A DNA stretch of 64,000 nucleotides from positions 310,001-374,000 of the forward strand of contig NZ_BMOQ01000001.1 in assembly GCF_014647155.1 (NCBI RefSeq). Direction: 5' to 3'. The DNA is from Halarchaeum nitratireducens. Lineage in GTDB: Archaea > Halobacteriota > Halobacteria > Halobacteriales > Halobacteriaceae. This document shows positions 1-9,096 of the stretch, piece after piece. The notes under the pieces were generated by a model. It ran no database searches. It was not told the origin of the DNA and was given only the letters and a program-made list of their open reading frames with translations. Position 1 is the first letter of the stretch; every line of letters starts with the position of its first letter. The position numbers and the translations under genes are program-made.

Positions 1-118
1 CCGCCGCCCCGGCCCCCTCGACTTTCCGGTGGCCGGCGTCGCGGAGCCGTCGCTCGATCTCGCGGCTCTCGCCGCGGTTCGACGTGCACCCGTAGGTCTC
101 GATGTGGTACCGGGCCAT
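1..118 (-). CDS. tRNA methylthiotransferase, MtaB/CDKAL1-like (N-terminal fragment)
   Basis: Only the first 39 residues are present; the gene runs off the left edge. The N-terminus MARYHIETYGCTSNRGES carries the first cysteine of the UPF0004 domain (YGCTSN) typical of radical-SAM methylthiotransferases. Archaeal members of this type make the 2-methylthio modification on t6A37 of tRNA. The ATG is at 118. An AT-rich element at about 145-148 (AAAA on the plus strand) lies 27-30 nt upstream and fits a leaderless promoter. The radical-SAM CxxxCxxC and TRAM domains would lie outside the window, so the family call rests on the N-terminus alone. Confidence 0.75.
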   Translation of the reverse strand, partial: MARYHIETYGCTSNRGESREIERRLRDAGHRKVEGAGAA

Positions 119-214
119 CTCGTCCGCGTTTCGCGTGGGACGGCCAAAAGCCCCGCGCTTCGCGCGGCGCGCGCACCCCAAGCGATTTGCCGCCGCCGGG
201 CGGACCACCGGACA

Positions 215-1351
215 ATGCCCTCCAGGCGACGCGTCCTCGCGACGACCGGCGCGCTCGGTGCCGCGGCGCTCGCGGGGTGTGACGCGGTCCGCGACGACGG
301 CCCGACCGACGACGACTACCCCGAAGGCGTCCGCGTCCGCGCCGGCTGGCCCGCGCCGAACCGCGACGACGCCAACACGCGCGCCGCCCGCGACGGGAAC
401 GCGCTCGAGTCCCCGAAACGCGCGGCGACGCTCCCCGGGAGAGCCGGCACGACCGCCGCCGACGGGCGCGTCTTCGCGGCCCTGAAAAGCGGCGTCCGCG
501 CGTACGACGTGACCGGAGAACGCCGCTGGTCCGCCCCCGGGCTCGACGACGCGCCCCCGCGCGTCCTCGACGGCACCGTCTACGCGCCCCACCCCGAGGA
601 CCCCCTCGTTCGCGGGTACGACGCGGCCACCGGCGAGGTGACGGCGACGTACGACCTCCCCGCGCGGGCCGTCACGTCGCCCGTCTGGAACAACGGGCGC
701 GACCGCTTCGCCGTCGCGCTCGCGGACGGCCGCGTCGCCGGGGTCGCGACGGACCGCGACGCGACGTGGACCGGCGACCCCTGGGGGTCGGTGAACGCCC
801 TCGCGGTCAACATGGGGAGCGTCGTCGCCGCCACCGACACCGGCGAGGTGTACGTCTACGGCACCGACGGGTCGCCCGCGTGGCGAGCGATCCTCGACGC
901 GACGGACCTCGTCGCGCCCGTCGTCGGCGACGAGCGGCTCTACGTCGCCGGGTGGGACGGGACGATCCGCGCCCTCGACCGGACGGACGGGACGCCGGTC
1001 TGGACGCGCGAGCGGGGCTTCGTCGAGACGCCGCTCGCGCTCGACGGCCCGCGCCTCTACCACGGCCTCGGCGACCTGCGCGCGTACGACACCGCGACGG
1101 GCGCGACGCTGTGGTCGTACGCGCCGGACGCCACCGTCCGGTGCGCGCCCGCCGTCGTCGGCGACACCGTCTACGTCGGCCGAACCGACGGCGCGCTCGT
1201 CGCGCTCGATCGCGCCGACGGCACCGAGCGCTGGACGCTCGACCTCGGACGCTACGTCGGCCCCGCGGTCGCGGCCACCGACGGCGCCGTCTACGCCCGC
1301 GGGCGAACGGACGACGGACGAAGTGCGACGTTCGTCGTCACGGACGGGTGA
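215..1351 (+). CDS. Secreted PQQ/beta-propeller repeat lipoprotein
   Basis: The 378-residue protein starts MPSRRRVLATTG and has an arginine-rich Tat-like signal followed by a lipobox (ALAGC, Cys about 22), so it is probably exported and lipid-anchored. The rest is a run of blades with PQQ-repeat features such as VRALDRTDGTPVWTRE and LVALDRADGTERWTLD, giving one seven- or eight-bladed beta-propeller. Such proteins bind ligands or partners at the cell surface; no catalytic residues are recognisable. The ATG at 215 is preferred over an upstream in-frame GTG because it puts the signal peptide at the N-terminus, and an AT-rich element (GATTTG, about 183-188) lies near -28. It is divergent from the methylthiotransferase gene. 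Confidence 0.85.
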   Translation: MPSRRRVLATTGALGAAALAGCDAVRDDGPTDDDYPEGVRVRAGWPAPNRDDANTRAARDGNALESPKRAATLPGRAGTTAADGRVFAALKSGVRAYDVTGERRWSAPGLDDAPPRVLDGTVYAPHPEDPLVRGYDAATGEVTATYDLPARAVTSPVWNNGRDRFAVALADGRVAGVATDRDATWTGDPWGSVNALAVNMGSVVAATDTGEVYVYGTDGSPAWRAILDATDLVAPVVGDERLYVAGWDGTIRALDRTDGTPVWTRERGFVETPLALDGPRLYHGLGDLRAYDTATGATLWSYAPDATVRCAPAVVGDTVYVGRTDGALVALDRADGTERWTLDLGRYVGPAVAATDGAVYARGRTDDGRSATFVVTDG

Positions 1352-1513
1352 TGCCGCCCCCACTGACGGTCGACAGCGCCGTCACGGGCGTCGGACACGA
1401 CCCTGCCGGCTTCGGTCGACGGACCGGTCGCGGCCGCGAAGAAGCCGGGTCCGCCCGTCACCGCCGCACGCCGGATGGTAACGCTTTCACGCCCGGCGTC
1501 CCGGTGTACGGCT

Positions 1514-2323
1514 ATGGTGCTCCCGTCCGGGTTCACGGTGCCGCCGCTGCCCGCACTCGCCGTCCTGCTCGCCGGCGTCGCCGCCGCCGCGGTCGCCCTC
1601 GCCCGCGAGCGCCCGCCGCTGACCGACCGGACGGTCCTCGCGTTCGCGCCGTGGATGGCACTCGGTTCCGCCGCCTACGTCTGCTACCAGCTCGATCTCC
1701 TCCCCGCCGCGGTGACGCCGTTCGCGTCCGCGCCCGCCGTCTACGGCTCGACGTTCGTCGTCGCCGTCGCCGTCTGGCTCGGCGCGCGCCGCACGGACTC
1801 GCCCAAGCGCGTGCTCGCCGGCGTCGGCCTCCTTGCGCTCTCCGTTCCCGTCGCGCTCACCGCCCGCTACGGGACGATGAACGACTCGTTCGCCCCGCTG
1901 TGGCCGCTGTTCGCGCTCCTCGCGGGGTTCCTCCTCGGCGCCGTCTGCTGGGTCGCCCTCCGCCGCTTCCGCCCTGCGGACGCGCGCGCCGTCGACGGGG
2001 CGGGCGCGCTCGTGCTCTTCGGCCACGCGCTCGACGCCGCCACGACCGCCGTCGGCGTCGACGCCCTCGGCTTCGGCGAGCAGACGCCGCTCTCCCGCCT
2101 CGTGATGGAGTTCGCCGCCGGCCTCCCGACCGCCCCGACCCTCGGCGTCGGCTGGCTGTTCGTCCTCGTCAAGCTCGCCGTCGCCGTCGCCGTCGTCGCC
2201 CTGCTCGCCGACTACGTCCGCGAGGCCCCCACGGAGGGGTTCCTCCTCCTCGCGCTCGTCGCCGCGGTCGGCCTCGGCCCCGGCGCGCACAACCTCCTGC
2301 TCTTCACCGTGGCGACGCCCTGA
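1514..2323 (+). CDS. DUF63 family membrane protein
   Basis: The 269-residue polytopic membrane protein has the hydrophobic spacing and the conserved segments of archaeal DUF63 (for example GSAAYVCYQLDLLP and FGHALDAATTAVGVD). Its molecular function is unknown. About eight hydrophobic helices can be seen from end to end. The ATG at 1514 was chosen because the sequence CTTTC at 1484-1488 lies 26-30 nt upstream. An earlier start at 1475 would add a polar tail and no promoter. The 162-nt gap upstream holds nothing else recognisable. Confidence 0.85.
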   Translation: MVLPSGFTVPPLPALAVLLAGVAAAAVALARERPPLTDRTVLAFAPWMALGSAAYVCYQLDLLPAAVTPFASAPAVYGSTFVVAVAVWLGARRTDSPKRVLAGVGLLALSVPVALTARYGTMNDSFAPLWPLFALLAGFLLGAVCWVALRRFRPADARAVDGAGALVLFGHALDAATTAVGVDALGFGEQTPLSRLVMEFAAGLPTAPTLGVGWLFVLVKLAVAVAVVALLADYVREAPTEGFLLLALVAAVGLGPGAHNLLLFTVATP

Positions 2324-2367
2324 GCCGGTCCGGACGCTTTTTGCCGCCGTCGCGCGACGTGCCACGT

Positions 2368-3096
2368 ATGGCCAACCAACCCCACCTACTCGTCGAGCAG
2401 GGCGACGTGAACGAGATCGCGCTCGTCCCCGGCGACCCCGGACGCGTCGAGCGGATCGCCGACCACTGCGACGACCCCGTCGAGGTGTCGTCGAACCGCG
2501 AGTACACGCTCGTCAACGCCACCTACGAGGGCGTCGACCTCACGATCTGTTCCACGGGGATCGGCGGCCCGAGCACCGCCATCGCCGTCGAGGAACTGGC
2601 GAACGTCGGCGTCGAGACGTTCCTCCGCGTCGGCACCACGGGGGCGCTCCAATCCGAGATCGAGATCGGGGACATGATCGTCGCCACCGGCGCGGCCAAG
2701 GAGGAGGGGACGACGAAGCGCTACGAGTCGGCCGAGATCCCCGCCGTCCCGCACTACGACGCGCTCACCGCGCTCGTCGACGCCGCCGAGGCGCGCGGCG
2801 AGAACGTCCACGTCGGCCCCATCGTCAGCGACGACGCGTTCTACAACGAGACCGAGGACTACGTCGACGCGTGGAACGCCGCCGGCCTGCTCGCCGTCGA
2901 GATGGAGGCCGCGACGCTCTTCTCGCTCGCACGCCGCCGCGGCCTGCGCGCCGGCGCCATCTGCACCGCCGACGGGAACCTCATCGAGGGGACCCAGAAG
3001 GGCGCCGACGGGACGGACGAGCTCCCGGAGAAGGCGAAGAACAACGTCGCCCGCGCCATCCGTATCGCGCTCGACGCCACCACGACGCTCGCCTGA
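2368..3096 (+). CDS. udp: Uridine phosphorylase (nucleoside phosphorylase family)
   Basis: The 242-residue protein belongs to the NP-I family. It has the phosphate-binding GDPGRVERI segment near residue 20, the STGIGGPSTAIAVEEL segment, and the EMEAATLF motif, whose Glu-Met-Glu contacts the ribose of the nucleoside. The reaction is uridine plus phosphate giving uracil and ribose-1-phosphate, in pyrimidine salvage in the cytoplasm. Length and motif order match uridine phosphorylases better than purine enzymes, but substrate cannot be proved from sequence. A TTTTT element at 2338-2342 lies 26-30 nt before the ATG. Confidence 0.85.
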   Translation: MANQPHLLVEQGDVNEIALVPGDPGRVERIADHCDDPVEVSSNREYTLVNATYEGVDLTICSTGIGGPSTAIAVEELANVGVETFLRVGTTGALQSEIEIGDMIVATGAAKEEGTTKRYESAEIPAVPHYDALTALVDAAEARGENVHVGPIVSDDAFYNETEDYVDAWNAAGLLAVEMEAATLFSLARRRGLRAGAICTADGNLIEGTQKGADGTDELPEKAKNNVARAIRIALDATTTLA

Positions 3097-3170
3097 GCGT
3101 TCTCAGACCGGCGGCGCCTCGCCGCCCGCAGGCGAAAGACCGAAAGCCGCTCGCGCCGTCCGAACGCCAC

Positions 3171-4679
3171 ATGATCGAGTCGCTGCGGCGACGCCTGCGG
3201 ACCGCCCGGAGGCGCGCTGTCGCGCTCGAACGCCGCCGATCGGACGACGCCCGCCACTGGCTCGCCGAGACGAGCAACCTCACGCACGCCTCCGTGCTCG
3301 TCTTCGTACCGCTGCTCATCGGCTTCGTCACGCTGCTCTCGAACGAACTCCAGCTCGTCTCCTTCCTGCTCTTCCCGCCGCTGGCCTCCGGGACGTACAC
3401 GCTGTTCGCCCACCCCGAGGGGACGTACGCGAACCCGTGGAAGTTCGTCGGCGGGCTGAGTCTCGGGGCCTTCTGCGGGTGGGTCGCCATCGAGTTCACC
3501 GCGCTGCTCGTCGCGCCGACGGGGGGCGGTGCCGTCCTCTGGGAGGTCCACGCGTGGGCCGCCGCGCTCGCCATCTTCCTCACCGGCGCGCTCACGTGGG
3601 TCTTCGATCTCGAGGAGCCGAGCGCGTTCTCGACGGCGCTCCTCGTCCTCCTCACCGATCCCGGTCGCTTCCTCGACGTCGCCGGGATCGCCGTCTCGAC
3701 CTCCGTCGTCTACGTCGTCACCGTCGCGCTCTCGACGAGCATCATCGCCGTCGTCTTCGTCGTCTGGCGCCACGAGTTCTACGAACGCCGGGCGCGCTAC
3801 CTCTACTCGACCACGCAGGCCGACGACCACGTCCTCGTGCCGGTCCACGACGACGTCGGGGCGCAGGCCGCGATGTTCGGCGCGCGCCTCGCCGCCGCGC
3901 ACGACGCCGGCAAAGTCGTGCTCCTCGACGTCGTCGACGACGCGGCCATCGCCGCCGCCGAGCGCCGTCTCCTCGACGAGGCCGGCGACGTCGACCTCGG
4001 TACCGGGAACCCCGACGTCGGCGACGACGCCGACATCCACGAGCTCGCCGAGCGCAGCGCCGCCGACGAGGCCGCCGCCGAACTGGAGCGTCGCGCCGCG
4101 CACATCGAGACCCGCGTCGGCGTCCCCTGCGAGGTGGTCGTCGCCGTCGAATCCGACCTCTCCGCCGCCGGACTCCTCGACGTCGCGCGCGACGCCAACT
4201 GCGACCTCATCGCCCCGCCGCTCGAACGCGAGGCCAACGGGACGCCGGCCCGCCTCGTCCGCGACCTCTTCCGCAGCGACGTCGATACCGTCGCCTTCGA
4301 CGCGAAACACGACCGCACCGACTGGAAGCGCGTGATGGTTCCCGTCCGCCGCACCGGCCCGATCGCGCACGCCATGGTCGACTACGCCGAACGCCTCGCC
4401 GGCCGCGCCGGCACCGTCAGCGTCTGCACCTGCATCGGCGACGAGCGCTCGCGGCGCGACGCCGAGTCCATGCTCGCCGACCTCACCGAGACGACGAACG
4501 CGCGCTGTGAGACCCGCGTCTCGCGCGCCACTCTCGGCGAGTTCCTCGCGCGAAACGAGTCACACTACGACCTCGTGATCCTCGGTGAGCCGACCCGGAG
4601 CGCGCGACCCGACACGCCCGCCCCGTTCGAGCGTAGCCGCGACCTCGACACGGACGTCGCCGTCGTTCACACCCGCTAG
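3171..4679 (+). CDS. HPP-family membrane domain fused to two UspA-like domains
   Basis: The 502-residue fusion has three parts. Residues about 35-205 are hydrophobic with roughly five to six membrane helices and an HPP-like segment (SFLLFPPLASGTYTLF). A first universal-stress-type domain begins near residue 219 (HVLVPVHDDVG) and a second near 384 (WKRVMVPVRRTG). HPP membrane domains occur in nitrite and other anion transporters, and UspA domains often bind nucleotides, so a regulated membrane transporter or channel is a reasonable inference. The substrate is unknown. A second, stand-alone HPP protein lies at 17798-18292. Confidence 0.75.
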   Translation: MIESLRRRLRTARRRAVALERRRSDDARHWLAETSNLTHASVLVFVPLLIGFVTLLSNELQLVSFLLFPPLASGTYTLFAHPEGTYANPWKFVGGLSLGAFCGWVAIEFTALLVAPTGGGAVLWEVHAWAAALAIFLTGALTWVFDLEEPSAFSTALLVLLTDPGRFLDVAGIAVSTSVVYVVTVALSTSIIAVVFVVWRHEFYERRARYLYSTTQADDHVLVPVHDDVGAQAAMFGARLAAAHDAGKVVLLDVVDDAAIAAAERRLLDEAGDVDLGTGNPDVGDDADIHELAERSAADEAAAELERRAAHIETRVGVPCEVVVAVESDLSAAGLLDVARDANCDLIAPPLEREANGTPARLVRDLFRSDVDTVAFDAKHDRTDWKRVMVPVRRTGPIAHAMVDYAERLAGRAGTVSVCTCIGDERSRRDAESMLADLTETTNARCETRVSRATLGEFLARNESHYDLVILGEPTRSARPDTPAPFERSRDLDTDVAVVHTR

Positions 4680-4802
4680 ACGACGCGTCCTCTCTCGCCG
4701 GCCGCCTCTCTTCTCTCGCTCTCGCCATCCGCTCGCGCTCGACTCCCGGTCCTCGCGCCGCCCGCCGGCCGCCCCGCCCACCCGACGTTCGTCCCGCGCC
4801 GC

Positions 4803-6005
4803 TCAGCTCGCGTTCCCGTCTCCCTTTCCGCTCTCGCTTCCGTTCCCGTTCCCGCTTCCGTCTTGCTCCTCGTCTCCGGTCACCTGCTTTGCGGTCTCCT
4901 CCGCGTCCTCGTCGCCGAGCGCCGACTGCACCAACAGCCGTCCGCCGATGACCGCGGGACTGATGACGGTGTTCGCGCCCGCCGCGCGGAGCTTCTTCTC
5001 GTTCTCCCGCTCGGTCGCCGCGGCGACGATCCGGACGTCCGGCTGGAGTTGGCGCGCGGTGAGGATGGCGAGGGCGTCCTGTCCGTCGTCGTTGGTCGCC
5101 GCGACGACCGCGTCCGCGCGGTCGATTCCGGCGTGTTCGAGCGACGCGGCGTCCGAGGGGTCCTCCGTGAGGACGTTGAAACCGCGTTCGCGGAGCGCCG
5201 AGCCGGTGGCGGGCTCCTTCACGACGACGACGAACTCGTGGTCGTCACCGAGTTCTTCGAGGATCGATTCGGTTAGCTCGCCGTAGCCGGCGACGATAAC
5301 GTGGTGTTCGAGGGATTCGAGTTGTGATTGGGTCATGCGTCCGAGTGCTGAGGCGAAGCGCGCCTCGATGGCGGGCCCGAGGAGGGTGCTGAGCGCGATA
5401 CCGAAGCCGGCGACGCCGAGGACGAGGACGGAGAGCGAGAACAGCGTCGCCATCTCCGTCTTCGGCGTGATGTCGCCGTAGCCGACCGTGCTGGCCGTGA
5501 CGAGCGTGTAGTAGAAGGCGTCGAGCAGCGAGGAGACGCCGGGGAACCCATCGCGTAAGGCGTACGTTCCGACGGTGCCGTACGCGAGCACGCCCGCGAG
5601 CGCCACCGCCGCGGTGATCTGGCTCGTCGACAGCGAGAGCCCCCGATCGAAGCGCGCGCGCATCGATACGACGACCGGGAGCGAGAGGAGCGAGAGCACG
5701 ACGAGCGGCACCGAGTAGACCGACACCTGCACGAGTCCCTGCGCCGCCGTCACGGGCAGGAGGACGACCGTCGACCACCACGCTGTGCGGAGGCCGCGGC
5801 GCATCCCGAGCGCCGAGACGACCATCAGGAAGCCCGTGAGCGTTCCCGTGAACCCCGCGACCTGCTGGACGGGGCCCGGAACGAACGGCCCGAACTGCGG
5901 GCTGAGGATGTTCACGACGCCCGTCACCACGGAGAGGACGGCGACGAGCGACGTGAGCAGGACGGCGGCGTGCGCCGACAACAGCCGCCGGTTCGTGCGA
6001 GCCAT
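4803..6005 (-). CDS. Voltage-gated-like K+ channel with cytosolic RCK (TrkA-N) domain
   Basis: The 400-residue protein has about four N-terminal membrane helices, then a two-helix pore module with the selectivity filter TVGYGD (about residues 172-177). A TrkA-N/RCK domain follows from about residue 230 (HHVIVAGYGELTE). No regular row of S4 arginines is visible, so voltage sensing is doubtful. The last 35 residues form a Gly/Asn/Ser-rich acidic tail. It should conduct potassium across the membrane under ligand control, which matters for a salt-in halophile. The ATG at 6005 is supported by TTTATA on the minus strand (6029-6034), 24-29 nt upstream. Divergent from the TrkA-C-like pair. Confidence 0.88.
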   Translation of the reverse strand: MARTNRRLLSAHAAVLLTSLVAVLSVVTGVVNILSPQFGPFVPGPVQQVAGFTGTLTGFLMVVSALGMRRGLRTAWWSTVVLLPVTAAQGLVQVSVYSVPLVVLSLLSLPVVVSMRARFDRGLSLSTSQITAAVALAGVLAYGTVGTYALRDGFPGVSSLLDAFYYTLVTASTVGYGDITPKTEMATLFSLSVLVLGVAGFGIALSTLLGPAIEARFASALGRMTQSQLESLEHHVIVAGYGELTESILEELGDDHEFVVVVKEPATGSALRERGFNVLTEDPSDAASLEHAGIDRADAVVAATNDDGQDALAILTARQLQPDVRIVAAATERENEKKLRAAGANTVISPAVIGGRLLVQSALGDEDAEETAKQVTGDEEQDGSGNGNGSESGKGDGNAS

Positions 6006-6095
6006 GTCGGGGCGGGGGGCGCACGCAGTATAAACGTAGCGCGACGCGTCCGCGACGCGCGGCGACGGACGGGCGGCGTCGTCGCCGACCGCGGG

Positions 6096-6274
6096 CCGCG
6101 ACCGGGGAGCGCACACGGGGTGCGCGCCGCCGGGTCGAACCGCACTACGGCGTCGCATTCTCGACCCACCGCGTCACGCTTCCGCCCCACCGCCCCGCAC
6201 TCCTGACCCACCGCTCCGCACCGACCGCTTGCCGCGACCGGGGACGCGCACACGAGGTGCGCGCCGCCGGGTCG
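6096..6274. repeat. Imperfect direct repeat of 42/43 bp in the intergenic region 6006-6314
   Basis: Copy 1 is at 6096-6137 and copy 2 at 6232-6274. Both begin CCGCGACCGGGGA and end GCGCCGCCGGGTCG, with only a few differences. They are separated by 94 bp that itself contains two GACCCACCGC units. The repeat lies in a 309-bp gap with no gene between the K+ channel and the TrkA-C-like gene. Whether it is regulatory or a remnant cannot be told from sequence. Confidence 0.7.
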
Positions 6275-6314
6275 CGGCGGTACCGATTTACCCACCCCGC
6301 ACCACGGTCGGGGT

Positions 6315-7565
6315 ATGCCGTTCGGTCTCTCCACGGGGTCGTTCCCGATGCAGGTCCTCCTCGGGGTCTATCTCGGCCTCCTCACGGGCGTGATCCCCGC
6401 GCTCGTCTGCTTCGGGTTCGGCTTCGGCTTCAAGTACATCACGGGACTCACGATCCCCGCGTTCGGTGTCGTCGTCCTCGGCATCGCCATCGCGGGCATC
6501 AACGGCGGGCTGATGGCGTTCAACGACGTCACGGTCGTCCAGTCCTCGAACAGCATCGCGCTCGTTACCGCCCTCGTCGTCGTCCTGATGGGGTGTTTCT
6601 ACGCCCACGCACGCGGCGACGCGCTCGGGGCGAACCTCCCCAAACACTTCTCGCTCAAGCGCCTCCGCGAGCGCACCCTCTCGCGGGACGTCGTCGACCT
6701 CGTCGGCGGCATCGGGCAGGTCCGCGTCCCCATCGTCGGCGCGGTCGGCGACATGGAGGGCTACCCGCCGCTCCCCGAGACCCTGCGCACCGAGATCGCC
6801 GCGGTCGACTGGACGTTCCCCGCCGACCTCCCGATCGCCGAACTCGAACGCCGCTTCGAGGAGCGTCTCCGCGTCGAGTTCGACGTCGCGGACGCCGACG
6901 TCCGCATCGACGAGCGCGCCCGCGCGACCGTCGTCGTCGCCCCGCCGCTCTCCGGCGTCTCGAAGCGCGTCCCGCGCGGTGAACGCGCCGTCTCCGTCAG
7001 CGCGCTCGTCCCGACGGGCGTCGCGCGCGGCGACGTCGTCTCGCTCCACACCGACGTCGGGGACTGCACCGGCACCGTCGTCGCCGCCAAGAGCGCCGAA
7101 CCGGACGAGGCGGACGCGGAGGTATCGCCGACGCCCGCCGCGACCGACGGCGGCACCGCCGTCGAGGTGCCCGCTCGTACCGCCGCGCCCGTCACTACCG
7201 GCGGCGAGGGACGGATCACCGTCGCCACCGACCGACCGAGCGCGGAGACGCTCGTCGCCGCGAGCCGGGGGTCGGTCGTCGTCACGGCACGCGGCACCCG
7301 CCGTGAGTTCGAACTCCTCTCCCTGCTCCGGCGCACCGGCAACCGCGTCCGACGGCTCACCCTCCGCGCCGATGGGCCGCTCGACGGAACGACGCTCGGC
7401 GACGCGGACGTCCGCGACGCGTACGGCGTCGCCGTCATCGCCCTCCGTCACGACGGTTCGTGGACGGTCGCGCCGCGGGGCGACACGGCCGTCTCGGGCG
7501 GCGACGACTGCTTCGTCGTCGGGACGCGCGAGAAGCTGAACGCCTTCGCGGAGGCGGCGGCGTGA
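6315..7565 (+). CDS. Membrane protein with TrkA-C-like soluble region (first of a pair)
   Basis: The 416-residue protein has about three or four N-terminal membrane helices (residues 10-100), then a long soluble part. One segment (residues about 205-260, VVVAPPLSGVSKRVPRGERA) resembles RCK-C/TrkA-C domains that bind small ligands, and a second soluble region covers about 300-415. Haloarchaeal relatives are annotated as TrkA-C-domain proteins of unknown transport role. Its stop overlaps the start of the next gene by one base (TGATG), so the two are translationally coupled. The K+ channel gene lies immediately upstream in the opposite direction, which suggests a link to potassium or ion homeostasis. 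That link is inference. Confidence 0.65.
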   Translation: MPFGLSTGSFPMQVLLGVYLGLLTGVIPALVCFGFGFGFKYITGLTIPAFGVVVLGIAIAGINGGLMAFNDVTVVQSSNSIALVTALVVVLMGCFYAHARGDALGANLPKHFSLKRLRERTLSRDVVDLVGGIGQVRVPIVGAVGDMEGYPPLPETLRTEIAAVDWTFPADLPIAELERRFEERLRVEFDVADADVRIDERARATVVVAPPLSGVSKRVPRGERAVSVSALVPTGVARGDVVSLHTDVGDCTGTVVAAKSAEPDEADAEVSPTPAATDGGTAVEVPARTAAPVTTGGEGRITVATDRPSAETLVAASRGSVVVTARGTRREFELLSLLRRTGNRVRRLTLRADGPLDGTTLGDADVRDAYGVAVIALRHDGSWTVAPRGDTAVSGGDDCFVVGTREKLNAFAEAAA

Positions 7566-8791
7566 TGGCCGTCTCCGCGCCCGCGTTCGCGTTCGCGCTC
7601 GCCGGGAGCGCGCTCGCCTTCCCCCTCCAGAGCGGGGCCGTCGACTTCGTCGACGTACTGACCCGCGGCGCGCTCCGGATCGCCGGCCTCGGCGTCTTCT
7701 CCCTCCTCGTCGCGTTCGCCGTGAGCGCCGTCTACCGCTGGTACTTCCGGCAGAGCGCACACGCGGCGCTCGGGACGTTCGCCGGCGTCTCCGGCGTCGC
7801 GCTCTACTTGAACACGAAGACGGCGTTCGCGTCCGTCGTGGCCAATCAGGCCACCGTGTTCGACCCGACCGACATCGTGTTCAACCTCTCGGCGTTCGCC
7901 GTCGCGATCGCGCTCGGCGTACCCGGCGCGCGCGCCGGCGATCGCATCGCCGTCGAGACCTTCGCGTTCCTCGGCACCCGCGAGGTCGACGGCGAGGTCG
8001 GCCAGCTCGTCAAGGCCGTCGGCCGCGTCGTCACCGTGGAGATCCCCGACGAGATCGACGACGTCGACGGCTACGATCCGGTCTCCGAGGAGACGAAGGA
8101 GCGGATGGCGAACAAGACGCTGCTCTTCCCGCGCGGGCTGACCGTCGCGGACCTCGAATCCCGCCTCGCCGCTCGCCTCCGCGAGGACTACGACGTCGGT
8201 TACGTCGACGTCGACCTCGACGCGAACGGCGCGGTGAAGTACTTCGCCGTCGGCACCCGCCTCGCCGGCATCGGCCCGACGCTCGGGCCCGGGATGGGCG
8301 CCGTCGCCGTCCGCGCCGACCCGCCGAACGACGCCGGCCCGGGCGACGCCGTGCAGGTCTGGCGGACGGAGCCGTCGCCCGAGCGCGTTGCGACCGGCGA
8401 GCTCCGCGGCGTCGCGGACGACGTCGCCACGATCGCGCTCGACGCCGCGGACGCGGAGCGGATCGCCGGCGGCGACTATCGCCTGCTCACGCTCCCGAAC
8501 GACCCCAGCGCCGACCGGCAGTTCGCCTCGATCCTCCGCGGGGCCGACGAGACGATGGCGACCGTCACCGTCCGAGAGGGGAGCGCGCTCGCCGGCGCGA
8601 CGGTCGAGGACGTCGGAGCGACCGTCGCCGCCGTCCGCCCCGCCGACGGCCCGATCGACCCCATCCCGTCGCTCGCCCGTCCGCTCGCCGTCGGCGACGT
8701 CCTCTACCTCGTCGCTCGCCCGGAGGCCGTCCGGGAGGCCGAGGTGGCCGCGAGCACGGGCGTCCCCGGTGACGGCGAGGGCGACGCCTGA
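7565..8791 (+). CDS. Membrane protein with TrkA-C-like soluble region (second of a pair)
   Basis: The 408-residue partner of the preceding gene has the same plan. About three membrane helices come first (residues 5-30, 40-60, 100-120), then a soluble region with LFPRGLTVADLESRLAARL matching the equivalent part of the neighbour. Two regions resembling RCK-C follow: around residues 215-300, and around 325-395 with ATVTVREGSALAGATVEDV. It starts with the ATG that shares one base with the upstream stop. The pair probably acts as one complex. No transporter family is recognisable in the membrane part. Confidence 0.65.
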   Translation: MAVSAPAFAFALAGSALAFPLQSGAVDFVDVLTRGALRIAGLGVFSLLVAFAVSAVYRWYFRQSAHAALGTFAGVSGVALYLNTKTAFASVVANQATVFDPTDIVFNLSAFAVAIALGVPGARAGDRIAVETFAFLGTREVDGEVGQLVKAVGRVVTVEIPDEIDDVDGYDPVSEETKERMANKTLLFPRGLTVADLESRLAARLREDYDVGYVDVDLDANGAVKYFAVGTRLAGIGPTLGPGMGAVAVRADPPNDAGPGDAVQVWRTEPSPERVATGELRGVADDVATIALDAADAERIAGGDYRLLTLPNDPSADRQFASILRGADETMATVTVREGSALAGATVEDVGATVAAVRPADGPIDPIPSLARPLAVGDVLYLVARPEAVREAEVAASTGVPGDGEGDA

Positions 8792-8827
8792 CGACAGCCT
8801 GATACCGCGCGCGCTCCCACCGACGGT

Positions 8828-9091
8828 ATGGAGTGGAAGCTGTTCGCGGACCTCGCGGAAGTCGCCGGCGACGACCGGGTCGACGTGACCGTCTCGGCGG
8901 ACGCGACGGTCGGCGACGCCCTCGAGGCCCTCCTCGACGAGCGACCGGCGCTGCGCGAGCGCGTCCTCGCCGACGACGGGACGCTCTACGACCACGTCAA
9001 CCTCCTGCGGAACGGCGCGGACGCGACGCTCGACGACGCCGTCGACGGCGGCGACGAGCTCGCGCTCTTCCCGCCCGTCAGCGGCGGCTGA
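8828..9091 (+). CDS. samp1: Small archaeal modifier protein SAMP1 (MoaD/ubiquitin-like)
   Basis: The 87-residue beta-grasp protein ends in the diglycine FPPVSGG needed for adenylation and isopeptide or thiocarboxylate formation. It starts MEWKLFADLAEVAGDD and closely follows the characterised Haloferax SAMP1. SAMPs are activated by the E1-like UbaA and are attached to lysines of target proteins; SAMP1 also supports MoaE and so molybdenum-cofactor synthesis. No ubaA gene lies nearby. The short gap from the upstream gene (36 nt) may mean co-transcription. Confidence 0.9.
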   Translation: MEWKLFADLAEVAGDDRVDVTVSADATVGDALEALLDERPALRERVLADDGTLYDHVNLLRNGADATLDDAVDGGDELALFPPVSGG

Positions 9092-9096
9092 CCGCC

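Noticed and set aside
766-2300. Long open frames on both strands opposite the PQQ and DUF63 genes
   Set aside because: They are Arg-rich or Glu/Asp-rich shadows created by the high GC content, with no known motif, and they conflict with clear genes.
6006-6314. CRISPR-like array because of the direct repeats
   Set aside because: Only two imperfect copies occur, with no spacers of even length and no cas genes in the window.
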